A stretch of DNA of 64,000 nucleotides from Lindgomyces ingoldianus (GCF_010093535.1 NW_022985163.1:1450274-1514273), one strand, 5' to 3'; counted from the stretch's first letter, positions 10,811 through 23,081 are shown. Numbers and translations are program-made. The notes: generated from the sequence alone by a model not told the origin.

Positions 10811-13207
10811 AGAAACAAAGTTAATTTCTTTTAAATAATATAAGACTAATAATTACTATTTATAAAGTCTATAATTCTTAAAGCCTATTACTCTAATACC
10901 TCTCTTAAAGTTATTCCTTTTATGTAGTACTATTTAATTATGCCCTAAATGCTGCCTTTAAGAGTTCTGCCCTCTAGCAGAAACACCTTACTAATAATAT
11001 TATAGTAAAGGTCCTTATCTTAGTTTAGAATTAGGTATAAGAGAATTCTTCTTATCTCTTTAATTCTAAGATGTGACTAGGGATTCTATTAGTGCTATGC
11101 GTGTATAGTTTTCTTAATGTAAGGGATAAAAAAAAGTTTAAAAATAGCTTTTAGATGCTTATTACACTCTCTTTTTATCTAACTAAGTAAAGGTTTTCTA
11201 TTTTCTTTAATAAAGATTTTTAGAAATAGTTCTTCTATGTCTCTCTAGGTCTAGTAAAGTAACAACATCCTCTACTATTAGTATGTTTAAGAAGATATAG
11301 AAGACTCTTCTTACTTAGCTTTTATTTAGTTTATAAGTTTACAAGTCTTACATGTCTAAGTAAGGACAAAGTTTAAAGGTAGACTAGTTATAAGTTGCAT
11401 AAGAAAAAAAGCACAGTAAAAATAGCATTTATAAGGCCCTACCTACCCTTACTTAAGGTTTATTGTAGTGTAGGCAGACGTATATTAGATATGCCTTACT
11501 TAGTAGCTACTTAATTAGTTCTAGGAGCTTAGTTATTTTATATAAGATTACACCTACTATAACAGCACTGCTTCTTAGCAAACTAGTTTACACAAAATTC
11601 TGTTTAAGAAGCAATGCATAGTAGCTTAACCTATTATTATTATTAATATAAGCTAGTTGCTATAGGAAAATAATAAATAGTGTGTGTAGTATTTAATTAA
11701 AGTCTACAGCTAAAGTAAAGGGCTTTTAAAAAAAAATAAACATATTTTTTATTATAAAAAAAAAGATGTAAGTCTTAGCTAAAAGACTAAGTTTGCTATA
11801 AGTGTCCACTATAATAAAAAGTAACGCTAGTAGCATAAGTTAAACATTACTCTGCTACTATGTAGCCCTAAAATCTACTATGCTATCTAGAGGTGTGGGA
11901 GGGAGGTTGTTGTGTGTTGTATAGACAGTATGTATTGTCCACCTGAATATGCCAGAGACGTTCAGATTCTCTGGTGTCTGGCTTGTCGCTATCTAGACTT
12001 AATGGCAATAAGGAGAAACAAAGGCGGAGGCCTGTAGTAGAAGAAGAGTCTGTTCTGTACAGACTGCATTTTATTTAGTGTGTATACTAAGAAGACAAGC
12101 TAGAACCTACACTTGTTTTATGTTTTTAGAAGAAAGATCTTCTCTAGCTAATAATATGTCCTAGCTTTTTTTATTATGCACTAACTTTTTTATGCTTTTA
12201 CTATAGATAACTCTTCTTATATTAGATTTAGTATTAAAGAGTTAAACAGTAATCTTATAAGCACACTAATTAATAAGTTGCTAGACTTACGCTTTTTAAT
12301 GCTAAAGTGTGTTCTAGTCTACTCTGCATAGTTAAAGCCCCCTAGTACTTAATTCTGCTAGCACTTCTGCAGATACGCTTTTGTTAGACTTTGTAATATT
12401 AGTAATAGCTTAGATGTTTATAATCTTAGGTTACTTTAATTATGTCTAGAGGCTAGGGACTTTTATTAGAGTTTAAGAGGTTTTTAAGCTTATAATAAGT
12501 CTAATATTAGATAGTTTAAAGCTAATGCAACATTAGTTAAGAATAAAGCTAAAAGAGCGCCTTACCTTTTCTTTCTTATAAAAGCCTGCTTAATATCTGC
12601 CTTACTATTTCCTATAGCTAAGTGCACTAGAGGTATACTTTTAATGTTATATTATGCTTTTAGACTAGAATTTACCTTAATTTACTAGAGAAAATGTTTA
12701 TGTAATACTAGAAATAGATTCTAGGCACATCTTAAAATGTTATTTACCTGCCTTATATTAGTCTATAGCATATACTATATTCCTAGCTTACTAGAAGGAA
12801 CTAGTTATTATTACTACACCTAATATAAATTCCTAGAACGCCTAGGGCTATAAGTATAAAGGTAGTTGTTAAAGCTATAAGCTTTAGTTTCTAAAATTAG
12901 CGTTTTATGTAAAGGCTATTAACTATAATAGCTATAATTCCTTAGAAAAAGTAAGCTTTAGCTAATATAAGGCCTTCCCCCTTTTTACTATACTAATAGC
13001 TTTATAAGAGGCCTAAACTAATAATCTAGACTAAAGCAGCAGCTGCTAAGGCAGCAATAAGAATTAAAATGTAGTAGTCTGTTAGAAAAAATGTCTAGAG
13101 TAGAAAGGCCTAGACCTTTATTAGACATATTTTTTTAATAGTTTTAAACATAAACTTAAGTACTTTAGCTAACTAACTAAAAAGAAACTAATAATAACTA
13201 AAGTGCT
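10811..13207. other. RIP-mutated DNA with an un-mutated island at ~11885-12075
   Basis: Mostly stop-dense AT-rich sequence without a recognisable protein. The island (GGGAGGGAGGTTGTTGTG through CCAGAGACGTTCAGATTCTC to GGCGGAGGCCTGTAGTAG) keeps TCA, TGA, CCA and CG words. I tested it for TG...CA ends with a 5-bp duplication and found none convincing, so it is left unassigned. Confidence 0.45.
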
Positions 13208-13209
13208 AA

Positions 13210-13746
13210 ATGCAACACAGTCTGCAGCTATATCTAGAAAATAAAGGGAATAGCTATAATAGCAAAGTAGAGCAAGAGCCTAATAACAGACTACTAGAAT
13301 AGCTTCTATGTTTAGGGGTTTAGCTGCAAAGCAAACAAGAGACTGCTAAGCACTACATAAAGGAGTACTGTAACAGTAGTAGAACTATAATTCTCTACAG
13401 CTATAACACTAAAGGAGAAAGCTTAGCGCGCAGGAAGAAGAGTGCTAGATATAAGATTTAGGTAATAAGCATGTAAGGCGCAACTAGTAAAGGTACAGTA
13501 AAGCAACTAAAGGACAAAGTCTTAGCCTTATTAGGGGAGCATGCATATATATTAGAGAATTAGTACCCCTTATTCTAACAAAGTAGTTATAATTTGTAAA
13601 TAAGTTAAAAAGTAAAGCTGTTTACTTTTTAAGGTTATAGCTATAGTAGTAGAGTAAGAACAGCAGATAAAAAAGATCTAGTTAAAAACTATTAAAGAGA
13701 TTAGATAAAGCAAACTGTAAAAACAGATGCAGACATAATTATGTAA
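13210..13746 (+). pseudogene. Unassigned coding relic
   Basis: A single plus frame from ATG 13210 to TAA 13744-13746 reads as protein-like sequence with scattered TAG/TAA at likely Q or W positions. Readable blocks are MQHSLQLYLENKGNSYN, QSKQETAKHYIKEYC, RTIILYSYNTKGE, LARRKKSARYKI and GEHAYILEN. The frame is consistent over ~179 codons and the composition (charged, balanced) is unlike neighbouring random frames. I do not recognise the family. Confidence 0.4.
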
Positions 13747-14432
13747 TTTAATTAGTAGCAAGCCCTATTACATAGGCAGAAAAGCTGTAGCGCTTAAGTG
13801 TAATAAAATAAGGCACAGTACTTTCTTAGCGCTATGCCTGTTCTAGTAGGCCACTTTAAAGTAGCATTCTGTTTTTAATGTGTTAAAATATTTTCTTTTT
13901 CTTTTACTCTATAAATGTTCTATTAGCGTATTAGTAGCTTTATAAGAAGTAACACTAAATATTATAATTATTTAAAGCAGCGCATCTATTAACTAGAAGG
14001 AAGAGTTAAGAAGCTAAAAAGTTAGCTATAATACTTATGCTTAACACTTGCTTTATGTCTAGCATTACTATTATTGTTACTGCTGTTACCTAAGGAATTT
14101 GTCTTTATCTTTAATGCTTTAAATCTACTTACTAGCTAATTTAATAAACTATAAAGAAAGTTGCTATCTTTTTTTTTTAAAAAAACTATACTAACAACTA
14201 ATAATAAATAGGTAGCTAAAAGGAAATCTATTTAACTCTTAAAAGTACATAAGCTTATTTATATGTTTTATATTTTTACTAGTCTTTCCTTAGAACAACT
14301 ATCTTTGCTAATGTGTAATAAACTAGACTATAAGGCTTATGTTCTTGCTATTATTTGCTGCTATAGTTTGTTTACAATTGCGCTAGAAATAAAGAAGAAT
14401 TTTGCCACATAAATATTAAACTACGCTAGCGT
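13747..14432. other. RIP-mutated DNA, no gene recognised
   Basis: Stop-dense, AT-rich stretch leading to the target-site duplication of the solo LTR at 14438. No motif seen. Confidence 0.45.
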
Positions 14433-14793
14433 GCTGTTGTCAGATATGCGCACCTACTGTCAAGACAGGAGGAACGTTTGACGAAAGCTGCTACATAGTA
14501 CGAGCAATAAGCTCGAACAGTATGTTGCTGCAAATTGCTGCATTTTGCAGCATTTTGCAGCATGTTGCAGCAAATTGCAGCAAATTGCAGCGTGTTGCAA
14601 GCTGGTCGCGCATAGGGCTAGTGCGCGAGGGACTCGGATCGGCAGAACAAAAAGCCGAGCAACACGAGTAGAGCAGAAAAAGGATCGATAAATCAACACA
14701 ATCAATACAATCAATCAATCATCCCATACATCATATCCAAACCCATCATTCATCTCAGGAAGCCTAGAAACAGTGCTTCAATCTGACAGCTGT
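14433..14793. mobile_element. Solo LTR, 351 bp, with 5-bp target duplication GCTGT
   Basis: Element 14438-14788 begins TGTCAGAT and ends ATCTGACA, an 8-bp perfect terminal inversion. It is flanked by GCTGT at 14433-14437 and 14789-14793. TG...CA ends, inverted termini and a 5-bp duplication are diagnostic of an LTR; without internal sequence it is a solo LTR left by LTR-LTR recombination. GC content and CpG, TGA and TCA words are normal, so it has escaped RIP. It contains an 11-bp minisatellite at 14522-14600 (TTTTGCAGCAT-like). Small open frames inside it are not genes. Orientation is not determined. Confidence 0.88.
14522..14600. repeat. 11-bp minisatellite inside the solo LTR
   Basis: About seven units of TTTTGCAGCAT and its variants (AAATTGCAGCA, ATGTTGCAGCA). 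The first two units read CTGC instead of CAGC, as if flipped or mutated. Each unit embeds the near-palindrome TGCTGCA/TGCAGCA. Confidence 0.8.
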
Positions 14794-15992
14794 ACTTAGC
14801 CCTTTCTAGGGTTGCCTACTAGGCTAGAGCGAGCGCAGAGGCTGTAGATAAGGCTAATACAGACTTCTTAAAGGCACATTAAGAAAAATGTAATGTAAGT
14901 TAGAAGTATGTACAGAGTCTTTAGACTAGTATAGCATAGCTAGTAGACTAAATAAAGAAGCTAGAGAGGAGAAGCTGTAAGCATTAATCTAAGAAAACTT
15001 TTCTTCTATGTATAGCTTACTCCTACTAACGCTATTAGAAGTTAATAGCTATTTAACATAACAGGTAGTCTGTTAATTTACCTCTACTATAAATATGTAG
15101 GCTAGTAGGGAATAGAAGTGTTTATAGATAAAGTCTACATTCCTAAACCCTTTAATAAGGAAGTATAGGCTAACATCTTTTTTAACATACCTTTCCTACT
15201 TAAATTTATCTTGCGCAAAACATGCAAGTAAGTGTAATTACACTTTAGCTAGTATTTTACTAACTTAATTAGTAGCCTTAATCTAATTAATGCAGCTTTA
15301 GGGACATAACTCTACTAGAAAAAGTTTAACTAGAAGGTCTCTACTATTTAGATAAAAATAAACTTATTATAAAAAATTAAATGTTTATTACTAAGTAGTA
15401 AAAAATAGAGAGTACTTTATAAAGATAGTAAGTCTTATTTTAAGAGTTTAGACTTATGCTTAGTATTATTTACGCAGCAAGCGCAGCAATAGATAGGGCC
15501 GCAATATGGCTAATAATGCACTAGAATATAAGGGGTTACTAGACTAGGCGCTTAGCAATTCCACACAAGCGGCGCGCTAATCGCGGCAGGATTCTCCTAT
15601 TACACGCTTTCCTAATAGTAGCTCACCTTAATTGCACACTGCTTTACTGCCTTTGTTAGGCACACAGTTAGGCAGCTTGCAGATAAACTACTAAATAAAC
15701 CTCCTACTACCTTCTTCTTTTTGCCTAGTCACAGGCAAATTTAGCTGTTAAGAAAGTGTACGTTTAGATTATAGTATAAATAGTGCAGAGAGTCTTAACA
15801 GAAGGGCAGGAGGTACTCCTAAGGGGCCGCTAACAGCCGGATCAAGTCAGGAGGCGGAGCCCATGGCAGACACGCTTGAGAGAACACTAGAAGTAAGCTT
15901 AGATCCGAGCAGACCGTCCGTATATGTCACCAGCATAGTCACGGAGGATAGAGATGTACAGGCATATATGCATTAGTTATTAGGGTAACTTT
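14794..15992. other. RIP-mutated DNA, then an un-mutated island at ~15780-15990
   Basis: 14794-15480 is stop-dense. From ~15480 GC-richer patches appear, and 15800-15960 (GGAGGCGGAGCCCATGGCAG, GACCGTCCGTATATGTCACC) is clearly un-mutated and adjoins the solo LTR. A short frame begins at the ATG in CCCATGGCAGAC but closes soon. No product assigned. Confidence 0.45.
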
Positions 15993-16203
15993 ATAATTGT
16001 AAGGCCGGATGTCCCAGAACGGGCCAGTATGGCCTCACCTGACCTGTTTGGAGGTCGTATGACCTGTGCTTCGTATATAAGCATGAATCCTGACAAGCGA
16101 AGCTTGGCAGCGATTCGTCTCTCTTACAATACACTCCTATCTTTCTCCGAAAGCTTGCTCTCAGTGCTATCCGTGCTATTTACCATCCCATCTTTACAAT
16201 AAT
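15993..16203. mobile_element. Solo LTR, 201 bp, with 5-bp target duplication ATAAT
   Basis: Element 15998-16198 begins TGTAAGGCCGG and ends CATCTTTACA, flanked by ATAAT at 15993-15997 and 16199-16203. Internal landmarks fit a plus-strand LTR promoter: CGTATATAAGCATG as a TATA-like box near 16075, then a pyrimidine-rich stretch (TCTCTCTTACAATACACTCC). CpG, TCA and TGA words are present, so it is not RIP-mutated. The first bases TGTAAGGC are shared with the TRIM LTR at 58862 but the rest differs, so it is a different family. Confidence 0.88.
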
Positions 16204-16551
16204 ATACATACGCACATTTTACACAGCGCCCTCCTTATCCTGCTGTTGCTCTGTAGGAAAAAGTAACATAAAAAAAAAACTAGCAGTAGTTTAGTTTAAA
16301 GACTAACACTCTTAAAAATTAAGCTAATAGTGTTTAGCAAAAATTTTACTTTACTTTATACTTTTTAATTTATATTACTTCTTAGTTAAAGCTTTATGTT
16401 TATAAGGCTACTAGAATGTATCTTTTTAAGTTTTAAAAAACATGTTTAGATGTAGTGTATTATTTTTTAGTGTACATTATTAAAAACTAGAAGCCTTTAA
16501 AAAAGAATGCCTCTATCCTTAGTTAACATAAGCATAGCCTTATTAGTAAGA
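16204..16551. other. RIP-mutated DNA, no gene recognised
   Basis: Un-mutated flank to ~16260 (GCGCCCTCCTTATCCTGC), then AT-rich, stop-dense sequence. Confidence 0.4.
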
Positions 16552-16620
16552 AGCACCTTTGTAAAGGTGCTAGGTTCTCTTAGCAGAGAACTTCTAATGC
16601 TTAGACTTATAAGACTAAGT
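16552..16620. repeat. Three consecutive hairpins
   Basis: AGCACCTTT-GT-AAAGGTGCT (16552-16571) is a perfect inverted repeat. It is followed by GTTCTC-TTAGCA-GAGAAC (about 16574-16591) and the near-palindrome CTTAGACTTATAAGACTAAG (about 16600-16619). Their close succession is unusual. No terminator T-run or coding gene adjoins them. Confidence 0.6.
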
Positions 16621-19290
16621 TTCTTCTTTACATCTTTTAACTACTATATAAATTAAGAATTTTAATAAAGATAAGATTATATTTTGCATACTATAGTTTT
16701 TACAACTTTAGTAGTAAGTATATTAAATTGCAAAATTCACTTAAACTTAAATATCTAGGGTTAAGAAGACTCTGTTATGTTAGTATAGATGTAAAGTTTT
16801 ATTATCTAGTCTATGCAGTTTATTACTTTTAGGAGAAAGGCAGTCTTAAACATAAGATCCTAGAGAGTTTTTATTATAGTTAAATTCTTACATAAGAACA
16901 TAATAAAATAATATTAAAGTCTAAGTTGCAATAGGTACATAGAAAGAGTGTAGTAATTTAAGTAAAATTAGTTTTATTTTAAGCTAAAAAGCAGTTGCAT
17001 AGCGCGCAGAGCAAACTATGTAGGAACTATTTAGAAAAATAATTATCTTCTACTACTAAAAGCCTTTAAACATACTAGCTAACTCTTTAAGCTACTATAG
17101 CTATTCTTAAAATCTTTATATAAAAAGCTAAGATTAACATTGTAAGATTTAGCAGGATCACCCTTTACATTAGTTATATAGATAGTATGTAAATAACTCT
17201 CTGCAGCATTTCTTAAAGTACTATCCCAGGCGTTGCTTGTAGTCTCTCTATTACTATTTACTTAAGTACTAGCTACTAGTAGAGCACTGCTTTAACCATC
17301 TATCTAATTAAAGTAGTTTATGGCAGAGTTTAATAGGCTGCTAGACATGCTAAATGTTTAAAGCAACGTCACAACAGTAGTTCCTAAGCAGGCTTAAGCA
17401 TGCTATTTAGATATAAGCGCTGCTTGTCCTTACCTAGTAGCTTTTATTATGTTATAATAAGACATAACAAATTTAAGCTGCTTTAGTCTAGTAATAGGAC
17501 TAGCAAAGAGGAAAGTTAAAAATGCAAAGAGATAGTCTTAGGGAGATAGACATTATAAACTCTTATACCTATGTTCTTACCTTTCTCTATGCTACATGCC
17601 TTACTACTTACCTTATCTTTGTTAAGTGTAGATGCAGATGTAAAAGCAGTATTAGTAAAGAAGCTTACAGATTAAATTACCCTTAGTGTTAACCTTATGC
17701 AAATAAGATAGCACTTCTAGCATTAGTCTAGAGTTATATTAGACTGCCCCCCTACTTTCTAATCTTAAGGATGCATGTTAGCAAGCTTTTACCTAGTTGC
17801 CTTAAAAGCCTTACTGCATAAAGCATAATAAAGCGCAAAGGCGTAATAAAAGTAGCTATGTAAAAGCAGAAAGGTCTAAGTCTTATCTTTATTATTCTAG
17901 AATTATAAAGCACAGGTGCATAAAGCAACACATAGATAGAATAACTTTTAATGTTAATCTAGGCATCACAAACTGTGCCTACTCTAGAGGCTAGTACTGC
18001 TATGCTAATAGATAGACTAATAACTCTATAATAGATATAGCTTTTTCCTATAAGCCCTATTTAAGCTATAAACTCTCTCTTACCTAATGCTTAGCATTAT
18101 GCATACTTATAGAGGTGTATAGCTGTAGACTATATGCTAATTTATCTTTAAAAAGTTTATTAATAGCGTAGCGTAAGAATAGGGCTATAGGTATAAGAGT
18201 CTGCAATTCTAGTTAACTATTAAGGTGTATATAAAGAGAGGGCGCGGCTGGTCACATATCACACTCTAGGCAGAGAAGGGGAGGCTGCCCTGTAAGATAA
18301 TATGCAGGGTAATTTCTTACAGTAATAGCTTAATTTGCACAGGTATTCTTTAGTAAGTGCCCTTATAAACACATTAAAATAAAAAGTTGTGTTCTAGACA
18401 TGCTAAACAAGATTTTATGTCCTACTATAGCATGCATTAGCTATCTTTAGAGCAAGAGTAAAGACACAGCCTTTAAAAAAGAGGAGTAAAAAAGCACTTA
18501 ATAAAAGAAGCAGAAATTTAAAGCTTAATAATATATGTATTTAGGTAATAGAGTATTAGGTAGCAGAGAGAAGAGGGTTAGTTTTAAAAGAAGCCTAGCC
18601 TAATAATTACTAAATATAATTAAAACTAATATGCTATAATTACGCCTTTACCTTATGCAAATTCTTTGTCTACATCTATTACTAACTAGTTGTTTTAAGC
18701 AGGCTTATTACCTATGCTGTTACACTATGTGCACTTAAAGTCTCTAATTAACCTTAAGCCTTTGCAACGCAAGCATTATGTCATCCTGTCTGCTAGGGTA
18801 TTAAGAATTAGTAGTAGAGATGCAACTAAAGGACTTATAAATTAATTTTATGCTTAGCTAATTAAATAGAAAGACGTACTATGCAAACTATGTCTAGTAA
18901 AGTATAGGCTAAAGAAGGTGTTTTAGAGAATAAGCTTATTAAGCTTTTTAAAGAGTTATAGAGTCTTTTTATAAAGTAATAGCCTTCCTTACTATCTAAT
19001 TCCTAGTAATTTCTAATTTATAATATTATGTAGAATAGGCATTAATTTAGCCTTAGCTTTAAGTTTTAGTGTTATTACTTTTAATCTACCTGTTTCCTAG
19101 CCTTTTATTTTATGCCTACACAAGAGTTATCTTAATATAGAGTGCTAGACTTGTTCTAAGATATTCCTAACTACTAGTACTTTATATAAACATGTTAGAT
19201 TCTTTTAGGTCTGTACCTACAAAGCTTTTTAATTCTAGGTCCTAATAAACTTAGTCTTAAGCCTAGTACCTTATGCGTAAGCTACTAAAA
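16621..19290. other. RIP-mutated DNA, no gene recognised
   Basis: Stop-dense in all frames. A small less-mutated patch at 18235-18300 (GGGCGCGGCTGGTCACATATC). No recognisable protein block, LTR or TIR found. Confidence 0.4.
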
Positions 19291-20400
19291 TGTTTAGCGC
19301 ATGCAAGTCCGCCTAATAAGGAAGATACTAGCAATGTTAGCAATAATAGTAAGATTAACAACAATAGCAATGTAGCCTTAATTAGTAATCTAGAAGAGGA
19401 GCATAATAATCTAAAGAATAACTTACAATGTCTGCTGCAAGTCTGCTAGCAGCTTATAGAATTCTTAACATTAAAAGAACTTTAATAGTACTATGTAATT
19501 TATATTAACCTATTATTTATATTAATGTAATAATTATTACTAACAAGATTTACAGTATAAATATCTCCTGCTACAAGGTTTATTTATTATGCAACTGTGT
19601 CTTTAATTAAGTAAGCACATATTTACATTACAGCTGTAAGAAGGCCTAAAGAAATCTAAGTAAACCTGTCTTATAGCAACAAAAAGTACTCTACTAAAAA
19701 GTTAATAAAGCACTTAATAAGGCTAAGAATTTAAAATTTTATAAAAAGTAAAAGTTAAAAACAGTAAACTTAGCTACTATCCCTTACTATAAGCGTTATA
19801 AGACAGGAAGAGATAGCATTAGTAATGTTAAGACAGGCTTAGTTAGCTAGTTAGTTAACTTCACTGCTAATAGTATGCTTCCTAATACTGCACTATTGCT
19901 AACTTGCCTAATAGCTTAGACAGGATCTAAAAACATGCTGCCTATAAAATTTATGTTAAGTAATATACAGCCTATATTACACCTTAAATTTAATAAAGGT
20001 ATAGCTTTAAAGAGTACTAAAGTGTTCTCTAATAAGCTAATTACAGTATTAGTAGCTAATGCTGTTAAGATATTACATAATGTGCGCAGATTTTTAAGTT
20101 TCTTAAAAGCACTAGTCTTTACTACTTAAAAGCTAAGTGCATTTCCCTACTAAGAGATAGAATATAGGTTAAAGGCGCTAGTTATACATCTAGAAATAGT
20201 ATTTAGACTAAAAGTGTTAGCTATAAGTTTAAACATAATATTTAGATTAAAAATGCTAGTAATGTATATTAACGCATTATTTAGATTAAAGGCACCCCTT
20301 ATGTATTTAGACATAGTTATTAATTTAAATAGTAAAAGCTCTGTTCTAGATCCTAGCGCCAGTAGATAGGTAGCTAAGGAGTAATCTAACACGTACTAAT
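19291..20400 (+). pseudogene. Possible coding relics, unassigned
   Basis: Around 19330-19480 one plus frame reads NVSNNSKINNNSNVALISN followed by an acidic/basic helical stretch, which looks like real low-complexity protein. At 20160-20310 a ~48-bp degenerate repeat with TTTAGATTAAA cores gives ~16-residue repeats on the plus strand. Small open frames at 19935-20129 (plus) and 20150-20392 (minus) fall here and are probably chance openings. No family recognised. Confidence 0.25.
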
Positions 20401-20936
20401 AGCTACCCTTAAAAGCAAAATTTAGTTTTATTATTAGGCTTTCTATTTAAGAAGCCTTTTGCTTAAGACCTTACTCTCTTAGAAAGTTTTTCTTTTTCTA
20501 GCCCTTAAGTTCTTTCTTTGTTATAAAGACAGAATATATTATAAACCCTTTTAAATTTTTAAAAGTAAGTTATGTATTAAAAATAACTCTGTAATGTTTT
20601 TTTAAAAAATATAAACTAAATAAGTGCTAAAAACTTATAGGCTACCTTTCTCTATGTTAACTTAAATAAGCTTGCATTGCTTAAGAGGAGCATATAGTAT
20701 CTTTAATAAGCTATTTAATGCAATAAAGCCCTTAACCTAGAGTAATTATAAACTGCTATAGACTAGCATACATAATTGTAGGCTCTATAACTAAACAATA
20801 ACAGCCTTTAACTTAGAGTTTAGTTCTATTATAAAGGCATAGATGTAATTTACGTTAGTTTAGTAGACTTTATAAATTCCTAGGCCTAACTATAGAAAAA
20901 GGGCCTTAAGAACGCGTTAGACGCGCTAGAAGAAGA

Positions 20937-21173
20937 TTAGATAGATACTAAGCTATAAACTTTTCTGCCTACTATATTATCTAAGACGTTGTTCTTACAG
21001 AAGTTAAGGCTATATTCTAACTTAATTAGAAAGCCCTTCTTTTGCATCTCTTTAACTTGCTCTTCTATAGCAGGATTGTTAACATAGATAACTGCATCCT
21101 CTAAAAACAGCTTCTGTATACCCTCTACTAATAACAAGGTTATTAAAGCTATAGATAAAGAGATCTGTGTTGT
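20937..21173 (-). pseudogene. Unassigned coding relic, C-terminal ~79 residues
   Basis: A minus-strand frame free of stops for ~78 codons ends at TAA 20937-20939. It reads LVEGIQKLFLEDAVIYVNN, then AIEEQVKEMQKKGFLIKLEY and VLDNIVGRKVYSLVSI. The alternation of charged and hydrophobic residues is protein-like. No plausible ATG opens it and the upstream part is broken by TAA at a likely Gln codon. Family not recognised. Confidence 0.4.
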
Positions 21174-21467
21174 AAATTACAGCAGAAACTTAGAAGTTAG
21201 ACAAACTTATAAAAAGCAGTAAGCATTTTTAGGTAACAGTGGGGCTCTCTCTTATGCTAATTAGCACAGTTGCGTATAAATAACAGAAATTAACATAAAA
21301 AGAACAGCTAGGCCTAGTTAAAAAGATTCTGTTAGCCTTCTAAGATTATTTCTGCCTATGTTGCGCAACTTAAAGTTAATAAAGGGCAGTAAGCTACTAT
21401 ATAAAAGCCTAAGATTTACTGTTAATAAAAAGGACTACTAAGAACAAAAAATTAGGCTAGGCCTACA

Positions 21468-21930
21468 GTCTGCAGCAGGGTTGCCACTTTTATAGTAATT
21501 ACTATTCTAAAATAGTAATTACTATTTTTTTAAAAAGTCTATAACAGCTTCATTACATTAGCTAATATTCTAAAAACCTAAACTTAGATACTAGGTATAC
21601 TAAAGTATAGATCTATAAGATTAGATTCTACTATATAAATTTGTATCCCTAGTAATAGAGAAAAACAGAGAAAAAAAGCAGAAATAGTAATAGTAATAGT
21701 AATTACTATTTTTCTCTCCTTTTTTTCTCTCTTTTTTATTTATTATAAATGTATTAAATATAATTTTTAGAATTTAAATTTATAGATTTATAGACTAGTT
21801 TACTTAGCATCTATATATTAATTTTTAGAATTATAGCTTATGTAATTAAGTAATAATAATGTTTTTAAAAACATAGTAATTACTATTTTAAAAATAGTAA
21901 TTACTATAAAGTGGCAACCCTGGTCTGCAG
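21468..21930. mobile_element. hAT-like MITE copy 1, 447 bp, target duplication GTCTGCAG
   Basis: Element 21476-21922 begins CAGGGTTGCCACTTT and ends AAAGTGGCAACCCTG. The terminal inversion continues inward through repeats of ATAGTAATTACTAT. Perfect 8-bp duplications GTCTGCAG lie at 21468-21475 and 21923-21930. CAGGG-type ends with an 8-bp duplication are the hallmark of the hAT superfamily; the element has no coding capacity, so it is a non-autonomous MITE. It is nearly identical to the copies at 37213 and 41474. Confidence 0.93.
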
Positions 21931-22790
21931 CCTTTAGATAAATGTTGTTCTGCAATATAAAAAATTAGCTAAAAATCTACTCTATATAACCTAACTATTA
22001 CACTCTAATTGCCCTTAAGCCTAACTGCTACCTAAAATTAGTAGGCTAAGACCTTACACTAGCAATTGCGTTGTCACATCTTCTGCGCTAACTCTACCCC
22101 TTAGGCCTGCTGTCCTGCCCACTCCTAGCTAAACCTCCCTCTTAAAATACGTCACCTTGCAAAGTTACATATCCTCTGTTGCTTCACAGCCTTATTAACT
22201 CTAACAAGAACATTAAGACTAATCTAAAACTACAGTGTTATATTTTTAAAGTAAGTTAGAAATGCAGCTTAGAGAAAAAGGCAATAAATTATTAACCTAC
22301 AAGAATAAGCTCTGTCTTAAGTAAGAAGGTAAGATAAATAGAGCATCTTATAACTAGCTATTTACTATTAATCTAGCTAAAGGTACCTTAGTAATAAAAA
22401 AGTTAGACTGTTATTAATTTTTTTTTTAGAGCATGCTTATCTCTAACAACCTTGCATAAACTCTGTTAAGAACCCGCAGGCACCTAAACCCCCTAGAGGT
22501 AGTGTCCTATTATAGAGGCGGAATTCATCTTAACTTGCCTGCTCCTCTGTTACGTGTGCTATGCTGTAAGGAGCGCCTAGAGTTTTTACCTTATTGCATG
22601 TAAAGTGTTCCTTAAGGGGAACTATAAGTTATTAGCATATAGGGAACAGAAAGTTATGTTCTAGGCATACTAGAACAAGAACGCATGTTTAGGACTTGCT
22701 AAAAAGTTTTCTTAAAAGACTGCAGTAACCCCTCTCTGCTTATGCCCTAGTTTTTAAAGTGTTCTTAACCTCTTAGAAGACAGGTTTTCC
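21931..22790. other. RIP-mutated DNA, no gene recognised
   Basis: AT-rich and stop-dense, becoming GC-richer after ~22500 as it approaches the zinc-ribbon ORF. Confidence 0.4.
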
Positions 22791-22934
22791 TCCAACAATT
22801 CTGCGCGCCCGTTTAGCAAGTCTCTCCTCTCTCCCCCGGCACTAAAACGATTGAAATTGAAGCGGACTAGCCCTTTATTCTCTTACGTCCTCCCCCTCAT
22901 CGTTCCAGGGCCTACCTGCTCTCGAGCCTTCGCG

Positions 22935-23081
22935 ATGGCAGTCGGCGGTTATATCGAGTCTGTTAACTAGGCGAACTGCCCAAAATGTGGATACAACAAT
23001 ATAACGGGCAAGGAAACATGCGAAGGAACTTTGGCCGATGGAAGCACATGTGGTGCTGCACTTCCTATTGCTCCAGCTTGA
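22935..23081 (+). pseudogene. Zinc-ribbon mini-protein, copy A, one in-frame stop
   Basis: ATG 22935 to TGA 23079-23081, 48 codons, with a single internal TAG at codon 12 that RIP would make from CAG or TGG. The sequence reads CPKCGYNNITGKETC and then GSTCGAALPIAPA. The four cysteines (residues 15, 18, 29, 39; C-x2-C-x10-C-x9-C) fit a zinc-ribbon knuckle. The island is GC-rich and otherwise un-mutated. The upstream region is pyrimidine-rich (CCTCCCCCTCATC), like a fungal promoter. A diverged homologue at 58521-58664 has the same neighbour, an APH-type kinase relic ending 210 bases downstream on the opposite strand. Function unknown; zinc binding is inferred. The short length suggests a small protein or the first exon of a longer one. 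Confidence 0.6.

Noticed and set aside
11885..12075. Clean island tested as a solo LTR
   Set aside because: No TG...CA pair with an identical 5-bp flank was found on inspection.
14460..14718. Two overlapping minus-strand open frames (84 and 75 codons)
   Set aside because: They lie inside the solo LTR and translate its minisatellite; LTRs rarely code and neither frame resembles a protein family.
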